Of a stretch of 64,000 bases of DNA, positions 47,264 to 55,479 are shown in pieces. Source of the DNA: Rhodococcus maanshanensis NBRC 100610 (lineage in GTDB: Bacteria; Actinomycetota; Actinomycetes; Mycobacteriales; Mycobacteriaceae); the NCBI RefSeq assembly GCF_001894865.1, contig NZ_BCXA01000033.1, forward strand, positions 23,781-87,780. The letters are read 5' to 3'. The notes under the pieces are model-generated. The model did not search any database, was not told the DNA's origin, and saw nothing but the letters and a program-made list of their open reading frames with translations. Numbering within the stretch: position 1 is the stretch's first letter; every line of letters begins with the position of its first letter. Both the position numbers and the translations under genes were made by a program.

Positions 47264-48478
47264 ATGACCGCGTTGCCGCTCGAGGGGATCGACATCTTCG
47301 ACCCCGCGAATCTCGACGATCCGAACCGGCTGTACCGCGCGCTGCGGGAGAACTCGCCCGTCCATCGGGTCCCGGGAACCGACTTCTACCTCGTCTCCAC
47401 CTGGGAACTGGTCAGCGAGGCCGCGGCGCGCGTCGACGACTTCTCGTCCAACCTGACCGGCGTCCTCGTCCAGCAGCCCGACGGGCCGCCGCTGACCTTC
47501 GACATGGACGGGGGCGGGCAGGCGATCCATGTCCTCGCGACCGCCGACGATCCGACGCATGCGCATCACCGCAAGCTGGTGCTGCAGACGCTCGGCAAGA
47601 GGATTCGCGCGCTGGGTCCGACCGTCGACCGCCTGGCCGATCGGCTGTGGGACGAGGGCCTGCGGGACGGCCGGATCGACTACGCGACCGACATGGCGGA
47701 CAAGCTCCCCCTCGCGCTGATCGCCAACCTCGTCGGGCTGCCCGAGAGCGACGTCCCGCAGCTGCTGACCTGGGCGTACGACAGCACCGAGCTGCTCGGC
47801 GGAGTGGTCACCGCGGACCGGCTCGGTCAGCTGGTGACCTCGTCCGTCGAGCTGGCCGGCTACCTGCACACCCAGTTCGTCGGGGCCAAGAAGGACCCGC
47901 AGGACGACTTCATGGGTGTCCTCGCGCGCGCCTGCGCCGACGGCGACCTCACCGACGATGTCGCGGTACTGATCCTGGTGCAACTGGTCGGTGCGGGCGG
48001 TGAATCCACCGCAGGGCTGATCGCCAACTCGGCGCGGCTGCTCGCCACCAACCCGGGGATCCAGAACTGGCTCCGCGACAACCCCGCCCTCGTCGACCAT
48101 TTCCTGGACGAGGCGCTCCGGCTGGAGTCCCCGTTCCGGGCGCATCATCGGCACGTCGTGGCGGACACCACGCTGGGCGGGGTGACGCTGCCCGCGGGCA
48201 GTCACGCGCTCCTGCTGTGGGGTTCGGCCAACCGCGACCCGGCACGGTTCGAGCGTCCCGACGAGGTCGTCCTCGATCGCCCGAGCATCCGCTCCCACCT
48301 CGCCTTCGGCAAGGGCACGCACTTCTGCGTCGGATCGGCGCTCGCGCGGATGGAAGCACTGGCCGCGGTCACGATGCTCATCAAACGCAGCTCCGATATC
48401 GCCCTCGCCGACGACGCGGCCTGGGTGCCGAGCATCTTCGTTCGGCGTCATCTCAGTCTTCCGCTCCAGATCAACTGA
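47264..48478 (+). CDS. Cytochrome P450
   Basis: 404 residues from ATG 47264. I-helix oxygen-binding motif VGAGGESTAG (~245), K-helix ExxR in DEALRLESPF (~285), and the haem-binding loop FGKGTHFCVGSALARME with the Cys ligand (~350). Bacterial class I P450 of normal length; needs a ferredoxin and reductase, not encoded nearby. Substrate unknown. The next gene encodes an epoxide-hydrolase-like protein, so the pair could epoxidise an alkene and open the epoxide (inference). Confidence 0.95.
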   Translation: MTALPLEGIDIFDPANLDDPNRLYRALRENSPVHRVPGTDFYLVSTWELVSEAAARVDDFSSNLTGVLVQQPDGPPLTFDMDGGGQAIHVLATADDPTHAHHRKLVLQTLGKRIRALGPTVDRLADRLWDEGLRDGRIDYATDMADKLPLALIANLVGLPESDVPQLLTWAYDSTELLGGVVTADRLGQLVTSSVELAGYLHTQFVGAKKDPQDDFMGVLARACADGDLTDDVAVLILVQLVGAGGESTAGLIANSARLLATNPGIQNWLRDNPALVDHFLDEALRLESPFRAHHRHVVADTTLGGVTLPAGSHALLLWGSANRDPARFERPDEVVLDRPSIRSHLAFGKGTHFCVGSALARMEALAAVTMLIKRSSDIALADDAAWVPSIFVRRHLSLPLQIN

Positions 48479-48513
48479 CCCACAACTCGATTCAGCCTCA
48501 GAGAGGACCGCGA

Positions 48514-48930
48514 ATGACCACCTCCCCGGATGCACCCACCGCGCACCCGCACACCGACCCAGCAGCCCTCGTCACCGCCTTCTGTGCCGAGTGGAGGGAC
48601 GGAGACGCGACGACGATCGCCGGCTATTTCAGCGAAGACGCTGTGTACCACAACATTCCGATGGAACCGTTGCGCGGACGCGCCGCCATCGCCGATTTCC
48701 TGCACGGCTTCATCTCGGCATTCGGGGGCATCGAGTTCTCCATCCACCACCAGGCTGCCAACGGGGCCGTCGTCCTGAACGAACGCACCGACCGGTTCGA
48801 CCTCGGCGACAAGCACGTGGAGTTGCCCGTTATGGGCGTCTTCGAGATCGAGTCGGGCGAAATCATCTCGTGGCGAGACTATTTCGACATGGCCCCGATC
48901 ACGAAGCTCCTGTCCGGGGACGCGGGCTGA
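48514..48930 (+). CDS. Limonene-1,2-epoxide hydrolase-like SnoaL/NTF2-fold protein
   Basis: 138 residues, ATG 48514. NTF2-like cone fold. The order ALVTAFCAEWRDGDATTIAG, YHNIPMEPLRGRAAI, then LNERTDRFDL and ISWRDYFDMAP fits limonene-1,2-epoxide hydrolase, whose catalytic Asp-Arg-Asp triad corresponds to the Arg and Asp of ERTDR and the Asp of WRDYFD. It starts 35 bp after the P450 gene and probably forms an operon with it. A GC-rich hairpin follows. Confidence 0.8.
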   Translation: MTTSPDAPTAHPHTDPAALVTAFCAEWRDGDATTIAGYFSEDAVYHNIPMEPLRGRAAIADFLHGFISAFGGIEFSIHHQAANGAVVLNERTDRFDLGDKHVELPVMGVFEIESGEIISWRDYFDMAPITKLLSGDAG

Positions 48931-49301
48931 CGATCGCGGCGCCGATCACCCCGGCGCCCGCGCGCCCGGTTGCGGGCGAGCGGGCGCGGTGAGCCGGCCA
49001 ACCGGATGCTCCCGGATCAGATGGCCGAGGGCGTGGGCCGGGCGATGGATCCCTACCCGGCGCGAGGACGGTGATCGCGGAGTCGGCGCAGGTCCGGGGC
49101 CCACAGACGCGCCGGAGTCGTGCTGGGTATCCCTTCACCCGGGACGCCGCCAGGACTAAACTGCAAGAGCACTGAGTAGTTGAGAAGCGTGTGCGCTGCG
49201 CGCTCAAGTTCGGCCTTGCCAGGCCGCCGCTGCGCCCACGACATAGGCCGGACACGGGTTCGACGCTGGACTTGCGGTTCCTGTGGGAGAGGGGCCACGA
49301 C
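48931..49301. other. 371-bp gap: terminator and promoter of the cytochrome b gene
   Basis: Contains the hairpin at 48954-48987 and a candidate -10 hexamer TAAACT at 49157-49162, followed by a ~135-nt leader before the cytochrome b ATG. I see no gene in it, and no qcrC or qcrA remnant. Confidence 0.6.
48954..48987 (+). terminator. Hairpin after the epoxide-hydrolase-like gene
   Basis: GCGCCCGC (48954-48961) pairs with GCGGGCGC (48980-48987); an inner CGCCCG/CGGGCG stem is also possible. 24 bases beyond the stop. Confidence 0.55.
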
Positions 49302-50987
49302 ATGAGCCGTCGCGGGTCCAAGGTCTCCGCTCACGCCACCAAGGCGGCCGAGAGCACCGATTCTCGGTACCACCTTGCCGCAGGCGTGCGTAGGCAGATC
49401 AACAAGGTCTTCCCGACGCACTGGTCATTTCTGCTCGGCGAGATCGCGCTCTACAGCTTCATCGTCCTGCTCATCTCGGGTGTGTACCTGACGCTGTTCT
49501 TCGACCCGTCGATGGCGGAGGTCGTCTACGACGGCGCCTACCAGCCGCTGCGCGGCGTCGAGATGTCCCGGGCGTACGAGACCGCGCTGAACATCTCGTT
49601 CGAGGTTCGCGGCGGCCTGTTCGTCCGGCAGATCCACCACTGGGCGGCGCTGATGTTCGCCGCGGCGATCGTCGTGCACCTGCTGCGCATCTTCTTCACC
49701 GGCGCGTTCCGACGCCCGCGTGAGGCGAACTGGGTGATGGGTTGCCTGCTGCTGATCCTGGCGATGTTCGAGGGGTTCTTCGGATACTCGCTCCCCGACG
49801 ACCTGCTGTCGGGAACCGGCCTCCGCGCCGCGCTGTCGGGCATCACGCTCAGCATCCCGGTGGTCGGCACCTGGATGCAGTGGCTGATCTTCGATGGCGA
49901 CTTCCCCGGCGATCTGATCATCCCGCGCCTGTACGTGGCGCACGTGTTGCTGCTGCCCGGCATCATCCTGGCGCTGATCGGCGCGCACCTGGCGCTGGTC
50001 TGGTACCAGAAGCACACCCAGTTCCCCGGCATCGGCCGCACGGAGCAGAACGTCGTCGGCGTCCGCATCCTCCCGGTGTTCGCGGTCAAGTCCGGTGGGT
50101 TCTTCGCGCTGACCTTCGGCGTGCTCGCCGTGATGGGTGGCCTGCTGCAGATCAACCCGATCTGGAATCTGGGCCCGTACAACCCGTCCCAGGTGTCCGC
50201 GGGCGTCCAGCCCGACATCTACATGATGTGGACCGACGGCATGGCGCGTCTGTGGCCTGCGTGGGAGGTCTACCTGTGGAGCACCTACACGATCCCGGCG
50301 GTGTTCGCGGTCGCGATCATCATGGGCCTGGTGTTCACGGTGCTGATCGCCTACCCGTGGATCGAGAGGAAGTTCACCAAGGACGACGCTCACCACAACC
50401 TGCTGCAGCGTCCGCGCGACGTTCCGGTGCGCACCTCGCTCGGCGCGATGGCCCTGACGTTCTACGCCATCCTGACGATCATGTGCGTAAACGACATCAT
50501 CGCGTTCAAGTTCGACATCTCGATCAACGCGACGACGTGGATTGGCCGCATCGGCATCGTGGTGCTGCCTCCGATCGCCTACTTCGTCACCTACCGGTTC
50601 TGCCTGGGCCTCCAGCGCAGCGACCGCCAGGTGCTCGAGCACGGCATCGAGACGGGCGTGATCAAGCGTCTGCCGCACGGTGAGTACGTCGAGGTCCACC
50701 AGCCGCTCGGGCCCGTGGACGACCACGGCCACCCGATCCCGCTGGAGTACCAGGGCACCACGGTCCCGAAGAAGATGAACAAGCTCGGCTCGGCAGGCAA
50801 ACCCGGCTCCGGCAGCCTGCTCGTCGCCGACCCGGCCGAGCAGTCCGATGCCCTCGCCGCGGCCGCCCACAAGAACGAGCACGATCAGCTGGCGATCCTC
50901 AAGGATGTCCAGGACAAGGCCCACGGCCACGGCGCGTACGCCGACGGCATGGGACACGGACCCTCGGGCGACGGCAGCGAGCGCTGA
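49302..50987 (+). CDS. Cytochrome bc1 complex cytochrome b subunit, stand-alone copy
   Basis: 561 residues from ATG 49302 (GGGAGAGGGG upstream). Full-length actinobacterial QcrB: eight or nine membrane helices; the haem-ligand His pairs in [20 protein letters not shown] and [31 protein letters not shown]; the Qo region [16 protein letters not shown]; and the long actinobacterial C-terminal extension ([20 protein letters not shown]). QcrB carries the quinol-oxidation and reduction sites and normally lies in ctaE-qcrCAB; none of those genes is here, so this is an orphan paralogue or, less likely, the only copy. It ends in a strong terminator. Confidence 0.93.
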   Translation: MSRRGSKVSAHATKAAESTDSRYHLAAGVRRQINKVFPTHWSFLLGEIALYSFIVLLISGVYLTLFFDPSMAEVVYDGAYQPLRGVEMSRAYETALNISFEVRGGLFVRQIHHWAALMFAAAIVVHLLRIFFTGAFRRPREANWVMGCLLLILAMFEGFFGYSLPDDLLSGTGLRAALSGITLSIPVVGTWMQWLIFDGDFPGDLIIPRLYVAHVLLLPGIILALIGAHLALVWYQKHTQFPGIGRTEQNVVGVRILPVFAVKSGGFFALTFGVLAVMGGLLQINPIWNLGPYNPSQVSAGVQPDIYMMWTDGMARLWPAWEVYLWSTYTIPAVFAVAIIMGLVFTVLIAYPWIERKFTKDDAHHNLLQRPRDVPVRTSLGAMALTFYAILTIMCVNDIIAFKFDISINATTWIGRIGIVVLPPIAYFVTYRFCLGLQRSDRQVLEHGIETGVIKRLPHGEYVEVHQPLGPVDDHGHPIPLEYQGTTVPKKMNKLGSAGKPGSGSLLVADPAEQSDALAAAAHKNEHDQLAILKDVQDKAHGHGAYADGMGHGPSGDGSER

Positions 50988-50995
50988 CACGCACG

Positions 50996-51027
50996 GTCCC
51001 CGGCCACCGCGCCAGGTGGCCGGGGAC
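50996..51027. terminator. Bidirectional terminator
   Basis: GTCCCCGGCCAC and GTGGCCGGGGAC, perfect 12-bp stem with 8-nt loop, between the convergent cytochrome b and hydrolase genes. Confidence 0.85.
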
Positions 51028-51036
51028 TCTGCTGAG

Positions 51037-51729
51037 TCAGCCGACGGCGGCGGCCGCCGTCAGGATCAGCTGGGTCACCTCGTGCGGATGCGATGCCAGC
51101 GAGGCGTGACCGGCGTCGAGTTCGACGGTCTCGCGGGCACCGATGCGCTCGGCCATCCACCGTTCGGTCTCCGGCGGGATCATCCGGTCCTGGCCGGAGA
51201 CGAGGTACCAGCTCGGCTTCTGCTTCCAGGCCTGTGGGCCCGACGGGTCGGAGAAGCACTGACCCGAGATCGGCTTCTGCGTCGTGGCCATGACCAGGGC
51301 CTCGGTGTCGTCGAGGTCCTGACTGAAGCTCTCCTGGAACTTGTCCTGTGCGATCCACAGGAATCCCTGCGCATCGGGGGCGATGTTGGCCGCCCCCGCC
51401 GGCTGATCGGTGCGGGCGAAGATGCTGCCGAGGCTGTCCCCCTCATCGGGCGCGAAGGCCGAGATATACACCAGACCAACGACATTCGGGGCGTGCCCCG
51501 CCCCAGTGATGACGGCGCCACCGTAGGAGTGACCGACGAGCAACGTCGGCCCGTCCATCGATTCCGCCAGCTTTCGCGTGCGGTCCACGTCGTCGGCGAG
51601 CGAGGTCAGCGGGTTCTGCACGGCGACGACCTTGTGCCCGGCGTTGTGCAGGGTCGGGATGACGTGGCGCCAATGCGAGCCGTCCCCCCAAGCGCCGTGC
51701 ACCAGAACGATGTTCACCTTGTCGGCCAT
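51037..51729 (-). CDS. Alpha/beta hydrolase (EstC/salicylate-esterase-like)
   Basis: 230 residues from ATG 51729 (GAGAGGTGGG upstream). VNIVLVHGAWGDGSHWRHVI, nucleophile elbow LVGHSYGGAVITG, acid in VSGQDRMIPPE, His in LDAGHASLASHP. The HGAWxxxxxW start is typical of the plant MES/RsbQ-like esterase group common in actinobacteria. Cytoplasmic, substrate unknown. Confidence 0.88.
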   Translation of the reverse strand: MADKVNIVLVHGAWGDGSHWRHVIPTLHNAGHKVVAVQNPLTSLADDVDRTRKLAESMDGPTLLVGHSYGGAVITGAGHAPNVVGLVYISAFAPDEGDSLGSIFARTDQPAGAANIAPDAQGFLWIAQDKFQESFSQDLDDTEALVMATTQKPISGQCFSDPSGPQAWKQKPSWYLVSGQDRMIPPETERWMAERIGARETVELDAGHASLASHPHEVTQLILTAAAAVG

Positions 51730-51946
51730 GATTGGCCCACCTCTCGGGTCGAGTGTTCGAACGGTGGCCACGGCCCGCCGTCCGATTGGGGGCCGCCGCG
51801 CGCGGCCCGAACTCCTCGTTGGCCGCGCAGATCCACGCTAGGCAGACTTTGGGGCAAAGACCATGGCCAGATCGCCATGATTTCGTGCCCAAACGCCGAA
51901 CACCAGCCGCGCCGTCCGATTGGCCCGGCGCCGACCCGGCGGTGGT

Positions 51947-52606
51947 TCAGTTGTGGGTGAGCGCCGACCCCAGCGCCTGCGCGACCTCGGCCTCCAGCGT
52001 CGCGACGAGCGCCTCCGGCGGCCGCTGCCCGCACACCTCCAACCAGTTCGCCAGCATCCGGTGGCCGCCCTGGGTCAGCACCGATTCCGGATGGAACTGG
52101 ACGCCATGGATCGGCAGCTCCCGGTGCCGCATCGCCATCACGATGCCGGTGTCGGTGTGCGCGGTGGCGATCAGCTCGTCCGGCATCGTCTCCGGCAGCA
52201 CCGTCAGCGAGTGGTAGCGGGTCGCGGTGAACGGATCGGGCAGACCGGCAAGCACCCCGGTGCCGTCATGGCTGACCTGGCTGGTCTTGCCGTGCAACAG
52301 TTCCGGCGCCCGGTCGACGGTGGCCCCGAACGCGGCACCGATGGACTGGTGACCCAGGCACACACCGAGCAGCGGGGTACGGGCCGCCGCGCAGGCCGCG
52401 ACCAGGTCCATACTCGCGCCGGCCCGCTGCGGCGTGCCCGGTCCCGGGCTGAGCAGCACCCCGTCGAACTCCGCCGCGACGGCGTCCCGGTCGGCGAGCT
52501 GCGGGTCGTCGTTGCGCCAGACGGTGGCCTCGGTGCCGAGCTGGCCGAGGTACTGCACCAGGTTGAACACGAAGCTGTCGTAGTTGTCGACGACCAGGAT
52601 GCGCAT
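51947..52606 (-). CDS. trpG: Glutamine amidotransferase, anthranilate/aminodeoxychorismate synthase component II
   Basis: 219 residues from ATG 52606. Class I amidotransferase: MRILVVDNYDSFVFNLVQYL, oxyanion LLSPGPGTP, nucleophile Cys in LLGVCLGHQSIG (~80), and His/Glu in IHGVQFHPESVLTQGG. Supplies ammonia for anthranilate or 4-amino-4-deoxychorismate. The gene between pknB and crgA in actinobacteria is called trpG or pabA; no TrpE or PabB is adjacent. The 2.8-kb islet starts only 72 bp upstream, so its promoter may have been altered. Confidence 0.94.
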   Translation of the reverse strand: MRILVVDNYDSFVFNLVQYLGQLGTEATVWRNDDPQLADRDAVAAEFDGVLLSPGPGTPQRAGASMDLVAACAAARTPLLGVCLGHQSIGAAFGATVDRAPELLHGKTSQVSHDGTGVLAGLPDPFTATRYHSLTVLPETMPDELIATAHTDTGIVMAMRHRELPIHGVQFHPESVLTQGGHRMLANWLEVCGQRPPEALVATLEAEVAQALGSALTHN

Positions 52607-53149
52607 TGCAGCAGGATATGCGGCTTCGCCGGCTGTGCGCGATCTGCACCCCACCTGGGGTACGGATCGTGCACGGGCTGTGACTTTCAGCCCAAGGTGG
52701 CGGGGTTTTGGCAGGGCTATGTGGCGCCGATGACGAGGGTGCTGCGGGCGGTTTCGACGACGTCGGCGGTGAGGGTGTGGAGTTCGAAGAATCCCGCCAC
52801 TTTTCACTGAAGGTCACAGCGTATCGATGGACTCTGTCAGGGAGCGCCGACCGCGGCGCTGACGGACGTCCGCCGACACGGCCGCGCTCGCGGGGCCGAG
52901 CTGAGGCCAGAGCCCGGGTGACGGCGATGCCGGCACCTATTTGAAAATATTGTTAAGTTGTTAGATTTCTATCTTTATTACATTCTCATGCTGGCCACCT
53001 CCCATTTTGGAATGCTAACAAGATAGCCCGCGTATAAATTTCGAAGATTCATCCTCCCATTCCGGGTTGGCCATTGACGCAAAAACACGAATAAAGCATC
53101 CTTGGCCCGAGCGGAGATAAGTCCGCCAATCCTCCAACCAGGGAGATCC
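52607..53149. other. 543-bp gap: trpG leader, IS-end element and AT-rich promoter region
   Basis: Bases 52607-52678 are the native trpG upstream DNA. 52679-52818 is the solo IS-end element. 52819-52930 is GC-rich non-coding. 52931-53100 is strikingly AT-rich (for example ATTTGAAAATATTGTTAAG), unlike anything else in the window, and must carry the promoter of the secreted-protein gene at 53150. No gene seen. Confidence 0.7.
52679..52818. repeat. 140-bp solo IS-end element (left copy)
   Basis: Begins TGTGACTTTCAG (52679) and ends CTGAAGGTCACA (52818); the terminal inverted repeats match at about 24 of 31 positions, continuing into GTGGCGGG. The CAGTGAAAAGTGGC-like inner bases resemble ends of IS21-family elements (from memory). 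It has no complete transposase, so it is an internally deleted IS or a MITE. Bases 52700-52818 recur at 55361-55479. Confidence 0.65.
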
Positions 53150-53926
53150 ATGAAGGTTCGTTCTCGTGTCGCGTTGACCACTATTGCAATGGCCGCAATT
53201 CTGCCTCTTGGCGGAGTTGCACATGCTGCGCCGTCCACTCCTGGCGAGGAGATTCAGGGGACCGGAACAGATGGTTCACAAATCAGCTGGCAAATCCCCA
53301 ACGACGGTCTTGCCAAACGCGGCGGCGCTTCACCGTCGTTCGACACCAAGACTGGCTCGAACGGCGAGGTCTCGACCACGATCACCATCCCCGACCCGGC
53401 GGCGCCGAGCCGCTACGAATTCCCCCTTAACCTGCCGGCCGGCTTCACCACCGATCCTCAGGAAGATGGGTCGATCACAGTGAACAACGCCGCCGGCCTT
53501 CCTGTCGGCAGCTTCGCGAAGCCATGGGCGACCGATGCGAACGGTGGCACGATCTCCACTTCGCTGAAAGTAGAGGGAAACAGCCTCGTTCAGTACGTCA
53601 ACTTCACCGAGAAAACAGCCTTCCCCGTGACCGCCGACCCCTCCTGGAACTGGGGATGGGTGTCCGGCCACGTCTACCTCAACAAGCAGGAGACTGCCAA
53701 GATGGGGGTCGGGGGATTTGTGGCCTCCTGGCTACCGAATCCCGCCACGGTGTGGGGTGGGCGGACACTTTCCGCCATTGCCGCTTACGGTACGGCAACC
53801 GGTCAGTGCGTTCAGTTCAAGGTTGGCTTCGGACTCGGCGGACTCCCGTTGCTGCCCGGCTCCCCGCTTCCATTCGGCGCCGGCATTCTGGGTGTTGACT
53901 ACTACCGGGGTGGATACTGCAGCTGA
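53150..53926 (+). CDS. Secreted protein of unknown function
   Basis: 258 residues from ATG 53150 (GGGAGA upstream). Signal peptide VALTTIAMAAILPLGGVAHA, cleavage before APSTPG. The mature protein has a beta-rich N-terminal half (STTITIPDPAAPSRYEFPLN) and a block AFPVTADPSWNWGWVSGHVY, then LNKQETAKMGVGGF. Its C-terminal part is hydrophobic and Gly-rich (GLPLLPGSPLPFGAGILGVD) with Cys in GQCVQF and at the end (GGYCS), a possible disulfide. It overlaps the next, membrane-protein gene by one base. An exported effector with a membrane partner is one possible reading; I do not recognise a named family. Confidence 0.7.
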   Translation: MKVRSRVALTTIAMAAILPLGGVAHAAPSTPGEEIQGTGTDGSQISWQIPNDGLAKRGGASPSFDTKTGSNGEVSTTITIPDPAAPSRYEFPLNLPAGFTTDPQEDGSITVNNAAGLPVGSFAKPWATDANGGTISTSLKVEGNSLVQYVNFTEKTAFPVTADPSWNWGWVSGHVYLNKQETAKMGVGGFVASWLPNPATVWGGRTLSAIAAYGTATGQCVQFKVGFGLGGLPLLPGSPLPFGAGILGVDYYRGGYCS

Positions 53927-54195
53927 TGTGGATCATGATCGCAATGGCTGTCGTGGCTGTAATCGCTTACGCAATTACGGCCACGGCTGCCCGTTGGTTG
54001 GAGCGGCCGACTACGGCGCCCGTTGTCAGGTTCGGCGGTTGGGCTGTGCTCATCGCGACGCTCGCCGTCTTCGTCGGGGTTGCGGCGTCGCGTTTAAGTG
54101 CAGACGCACTGGTGGGTCTGATTATCGGTGGCATTGTGGCACCCATTCTTGTTGGGAAGATCTGGGCACGTCTGACAATCGCGCGAGGGCGATAA
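53926..54195 (+). CDS. Small membrane protein coupled to the secreted-protein gene
   Basis: 89 residues; ATG 53926 shares TGATG with the stop of the secreted-protein gene. Three predicted membrane helices: MIAMAVVAVIAYAITATAAR, GWAVLIATLAVFVGVAASRL and ALVGLIIGGIVAPILVGKIW, with basic ends. Tight coupling suggests that the two products act together, for instance as an immunity or anchoring partner (inference). Unknown family. Confidence 0.65.
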   Translation: MWIMIAMAVVAVIAYAITATAARWLERPTTAPVVRFGGWAVLIATLAVFVGVAASRLSADALVGLIIGGIVAPILVGKIWARLTIARGR

Positions 54196-54357
54196 GTAGC
54201 CCAGAGGTTCACGCCCACCGCTCTAGAAAAGGGGTGCGACCGCGCGTCTAACAACCTGAGATTGTGAATGTTCGCCGTAAAACCGTAAAGCCAATGCCCC
54301 CCGAAATGCACTAAGGTTACGTACTCTAAGTTTCTTAGTTTACAAATCAGACACGGA

Positions 54358-54669
54358 GTGCAAGTGGGGACCAGCGGGGGGTCACATCTACCAAATGCGG
54401 ACAGGGGAACATCTGGCCACCCCTATGGATCCCATCGAGGCGAACTAGTCTCATATGCTGCGCTACCTCCCGTGCAAGGGGGACCACAACGGTCACTTCA
54501 ACCGGAGGATCGATCGCTGAAGGGAGCGACGCTCGCACCCTTCGGGACTCGGCTTCCTGTCGAGGTGCAGCGCCAGCTGAAGATGACTTGCGCAGCCAAG
54601 GGCCTCCGCATGCAGGACGCTGTGCTGGACGCTGTTCGAGACTGGTTAATGCGTCAGGAGTCACGGTAG
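54358..54669 (+). CDS. Ribbon-helix-helix-like small protein
   Basis: 103 residues from GTG 54358 (start uncertain). The first ~60 residues look disordered. The C-terminal ~40 (GTRLPVEVQRQLKMTCAAKG, then RMQDAVLDAVRDWLMRQ) fit a CopG/ParG-like ribbon-helix-helix domain: one beta strand and two helices. Such proteins occur beside parA on actinobacterial plasmids, but no parA is here. CTAAG-TTT-CTTAG at 54326-54338 just upstream could be its own operator. Supports plasmid origin of the islet (inference). Confidence 0.6.
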   Translation: MQVGTSGGSHLPNADRGTSGHPYGSHRGELVSYAALPPVQGGPQRSLQPEDRSLKGATLAPFGTRLPVEVQRQLKMTCAAKGLRMQDAVLDAVRDWLMRQESR

Positions 54670-54673
54670 CCAC

Positions 54674-54859
54674 ATGAGGATCAACGAGCGGCAGGCATTG
54701 ACCGCAGGGCTTCTTCTGTCCTTAGTCCTTGGCGTCGTTTTCGGCGCCTCGGCTGGTAGTTGGACCAAAGGAACCGCGACGTTGTTGGTTTGCGTGATTG
54801 CCACCGGATCAGCGTTCCTGGTCCTGCGTGCCGTTTACAAGACACGGCCGCTGGCGTGA
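54674..54859 (+). CDS. Small two-helix membrane protein
   Basis: 61 residues, ATG 54674, five bases after the ribbon-helix-helix gene. Helices ALTAGLLLSLVLGVVFGASA and GTATLLVCVIATGSAFLVLR, basic tail (YKTRPLA). Function unknown; co-transcribed with the preceding gene and followed by a hairpin. Confidence 0.55.
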   Translation: MRINERQALTAGLLLSLVLGVVFGASAGSWTKGTATLLVCVIATGSAFLVLRAVYKTRPLA

Positions 54860-54873
54860 CGCCTACGAAATGA

Positions 54874-54890
54874 GAGACCGTCAAGGTCTC
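54874..54890 (+). terminator. Hairpin ending the islet genes
   Basis: GAGACC-GTCAA-GGTCTC, 6-bp perfect stem, 15 nt after the stop at 54859. Confidence 0.5.
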
Positions 54891-54933
54891 ATCTCGTAGC
54901 CTCAACAATCGCGATGGCGGCTGCGGCAAATCT

Positions 54934-54976
54934 GTACCTCCCCGAGCTGCACGCAGAACGGAGCCCGGGGAGGTAC
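54934..54976. repeat. 11-bp inverted repeat near the resolvase remnant
   Basis: GTACCTCCCCG (54934-54944) and CGGGGAGGTAC (54966-54976) are perfect complements 21 bp apart. They lie beyond the 3' end of the leftward resolvase remnant, so a terminator is likely; a recombination (res-like) site is an alternative. Confidence 0.5.
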
Positions 54977-55049
54977 GTCCACGGCAACGGGGATTCGCGG
55001 GGGCTATCCGAGTCTTACACGTTCGCCGCTCGCGCATGCTCACCCGATG

Positions 55050-55360
55050 TGCCGGGTAGAGCGTGCTTCGGGCCACCTCGAGCACTTCGGCAATCTCCGC
55101 CATCGGCGTGCCCTCCGCACGCATCTTCTTGGCGAGGCGCATCTTTGCTGGGCTGAGCGCTGCGGGGCGGCCGCCAACGCGTCCGCGGTCGCGGGCGGCA
55201 GCGAGGCCGGCGACGGTTCGCTCTCGGATGAGGCTGCGCTCGAAATCGGCGAGCGCGCCGAAGATGTGGAAGATCAGCTTGCCCCGGCAGTCAATGTGTC
55301 GATGGCCTCGGTCAGCGATCGGACCCAGAAACACCCAGCGGCGCTGAGAGCGTCCGTCTA
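55050..55360 (-). pseudogene. Serine resolvase/invertase, truncated and frameshifted
   Basis: The C-terminal half of a Tn3-type serine recombinase: VRSLTEAIDTLTAG, then after a one-base frameshift near 55285 KLIFHIFGALADFERSLIRE, RGRVGGRPAALSPAKM, and an HTH ending EIAEVLEVARSTLYPA. The N-terminal catalytic-Ser domain is missing: the gene is cut off exactly where the 119-bp IS-end repeat begins (55361). It was probably the resolvase of a plasmid or transposon. Not functional. Confidence 0.8.
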
Positions 55361-55479
55361 GCGGGGTTTTGGCAGGGCTATGTGGCGCCGATGACGAGGG
55401 TGCTGCGGGCGGTTTCGACGACGTCGGCGGTGAGGGTGTGGAGTTCGAAGAATCCCGCCACTTTTCACTGAAGGTCACA
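55361..55479. repeat. 119-bp IS-end repeat (right copy)
   Basis: Identical, as far as I can read, to 52700-52818 and in the same orientation; it lacks the first 21 bases of the left copy. Its outer end (GGTCACA, 55479) is followed by C and then GCACGGGC. Direct repeats of this length can recombine and excise the islet. Confidence 0.85.

Larger units (their letters stand above)
52679..55479. mobile_element. 2.8-kb acquired islet bounded by IS ends and an 8-bp direct repeat
   Basis: The islet lies between trpG and the DUF881 gene. Its left end is a 140-bp element with terminal inverted repeats, its right end a 119-bp direct copy of most of that element. GCACGGGC lies immediately left (52671-52678) and again right (55481-55488, after one extra C), as expected for a target-site duplication. 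Inside are a secreted protein, a small membrane protein, a ribbon-helix-helix-like protein, another small membrane protein and a broken resolvase gene, with lower GC and an AT-rich leader. Composite transposition of plasmid-derived DNA is the simplest reading (inference). Confidence 0.65.

Noticed and set aside
52700..52818. A short open frame on each strand inside the 119-bp repeat
   Set aside because: Neither frame has a credible start or any domain; the segment is better explained as non-coding IS end.
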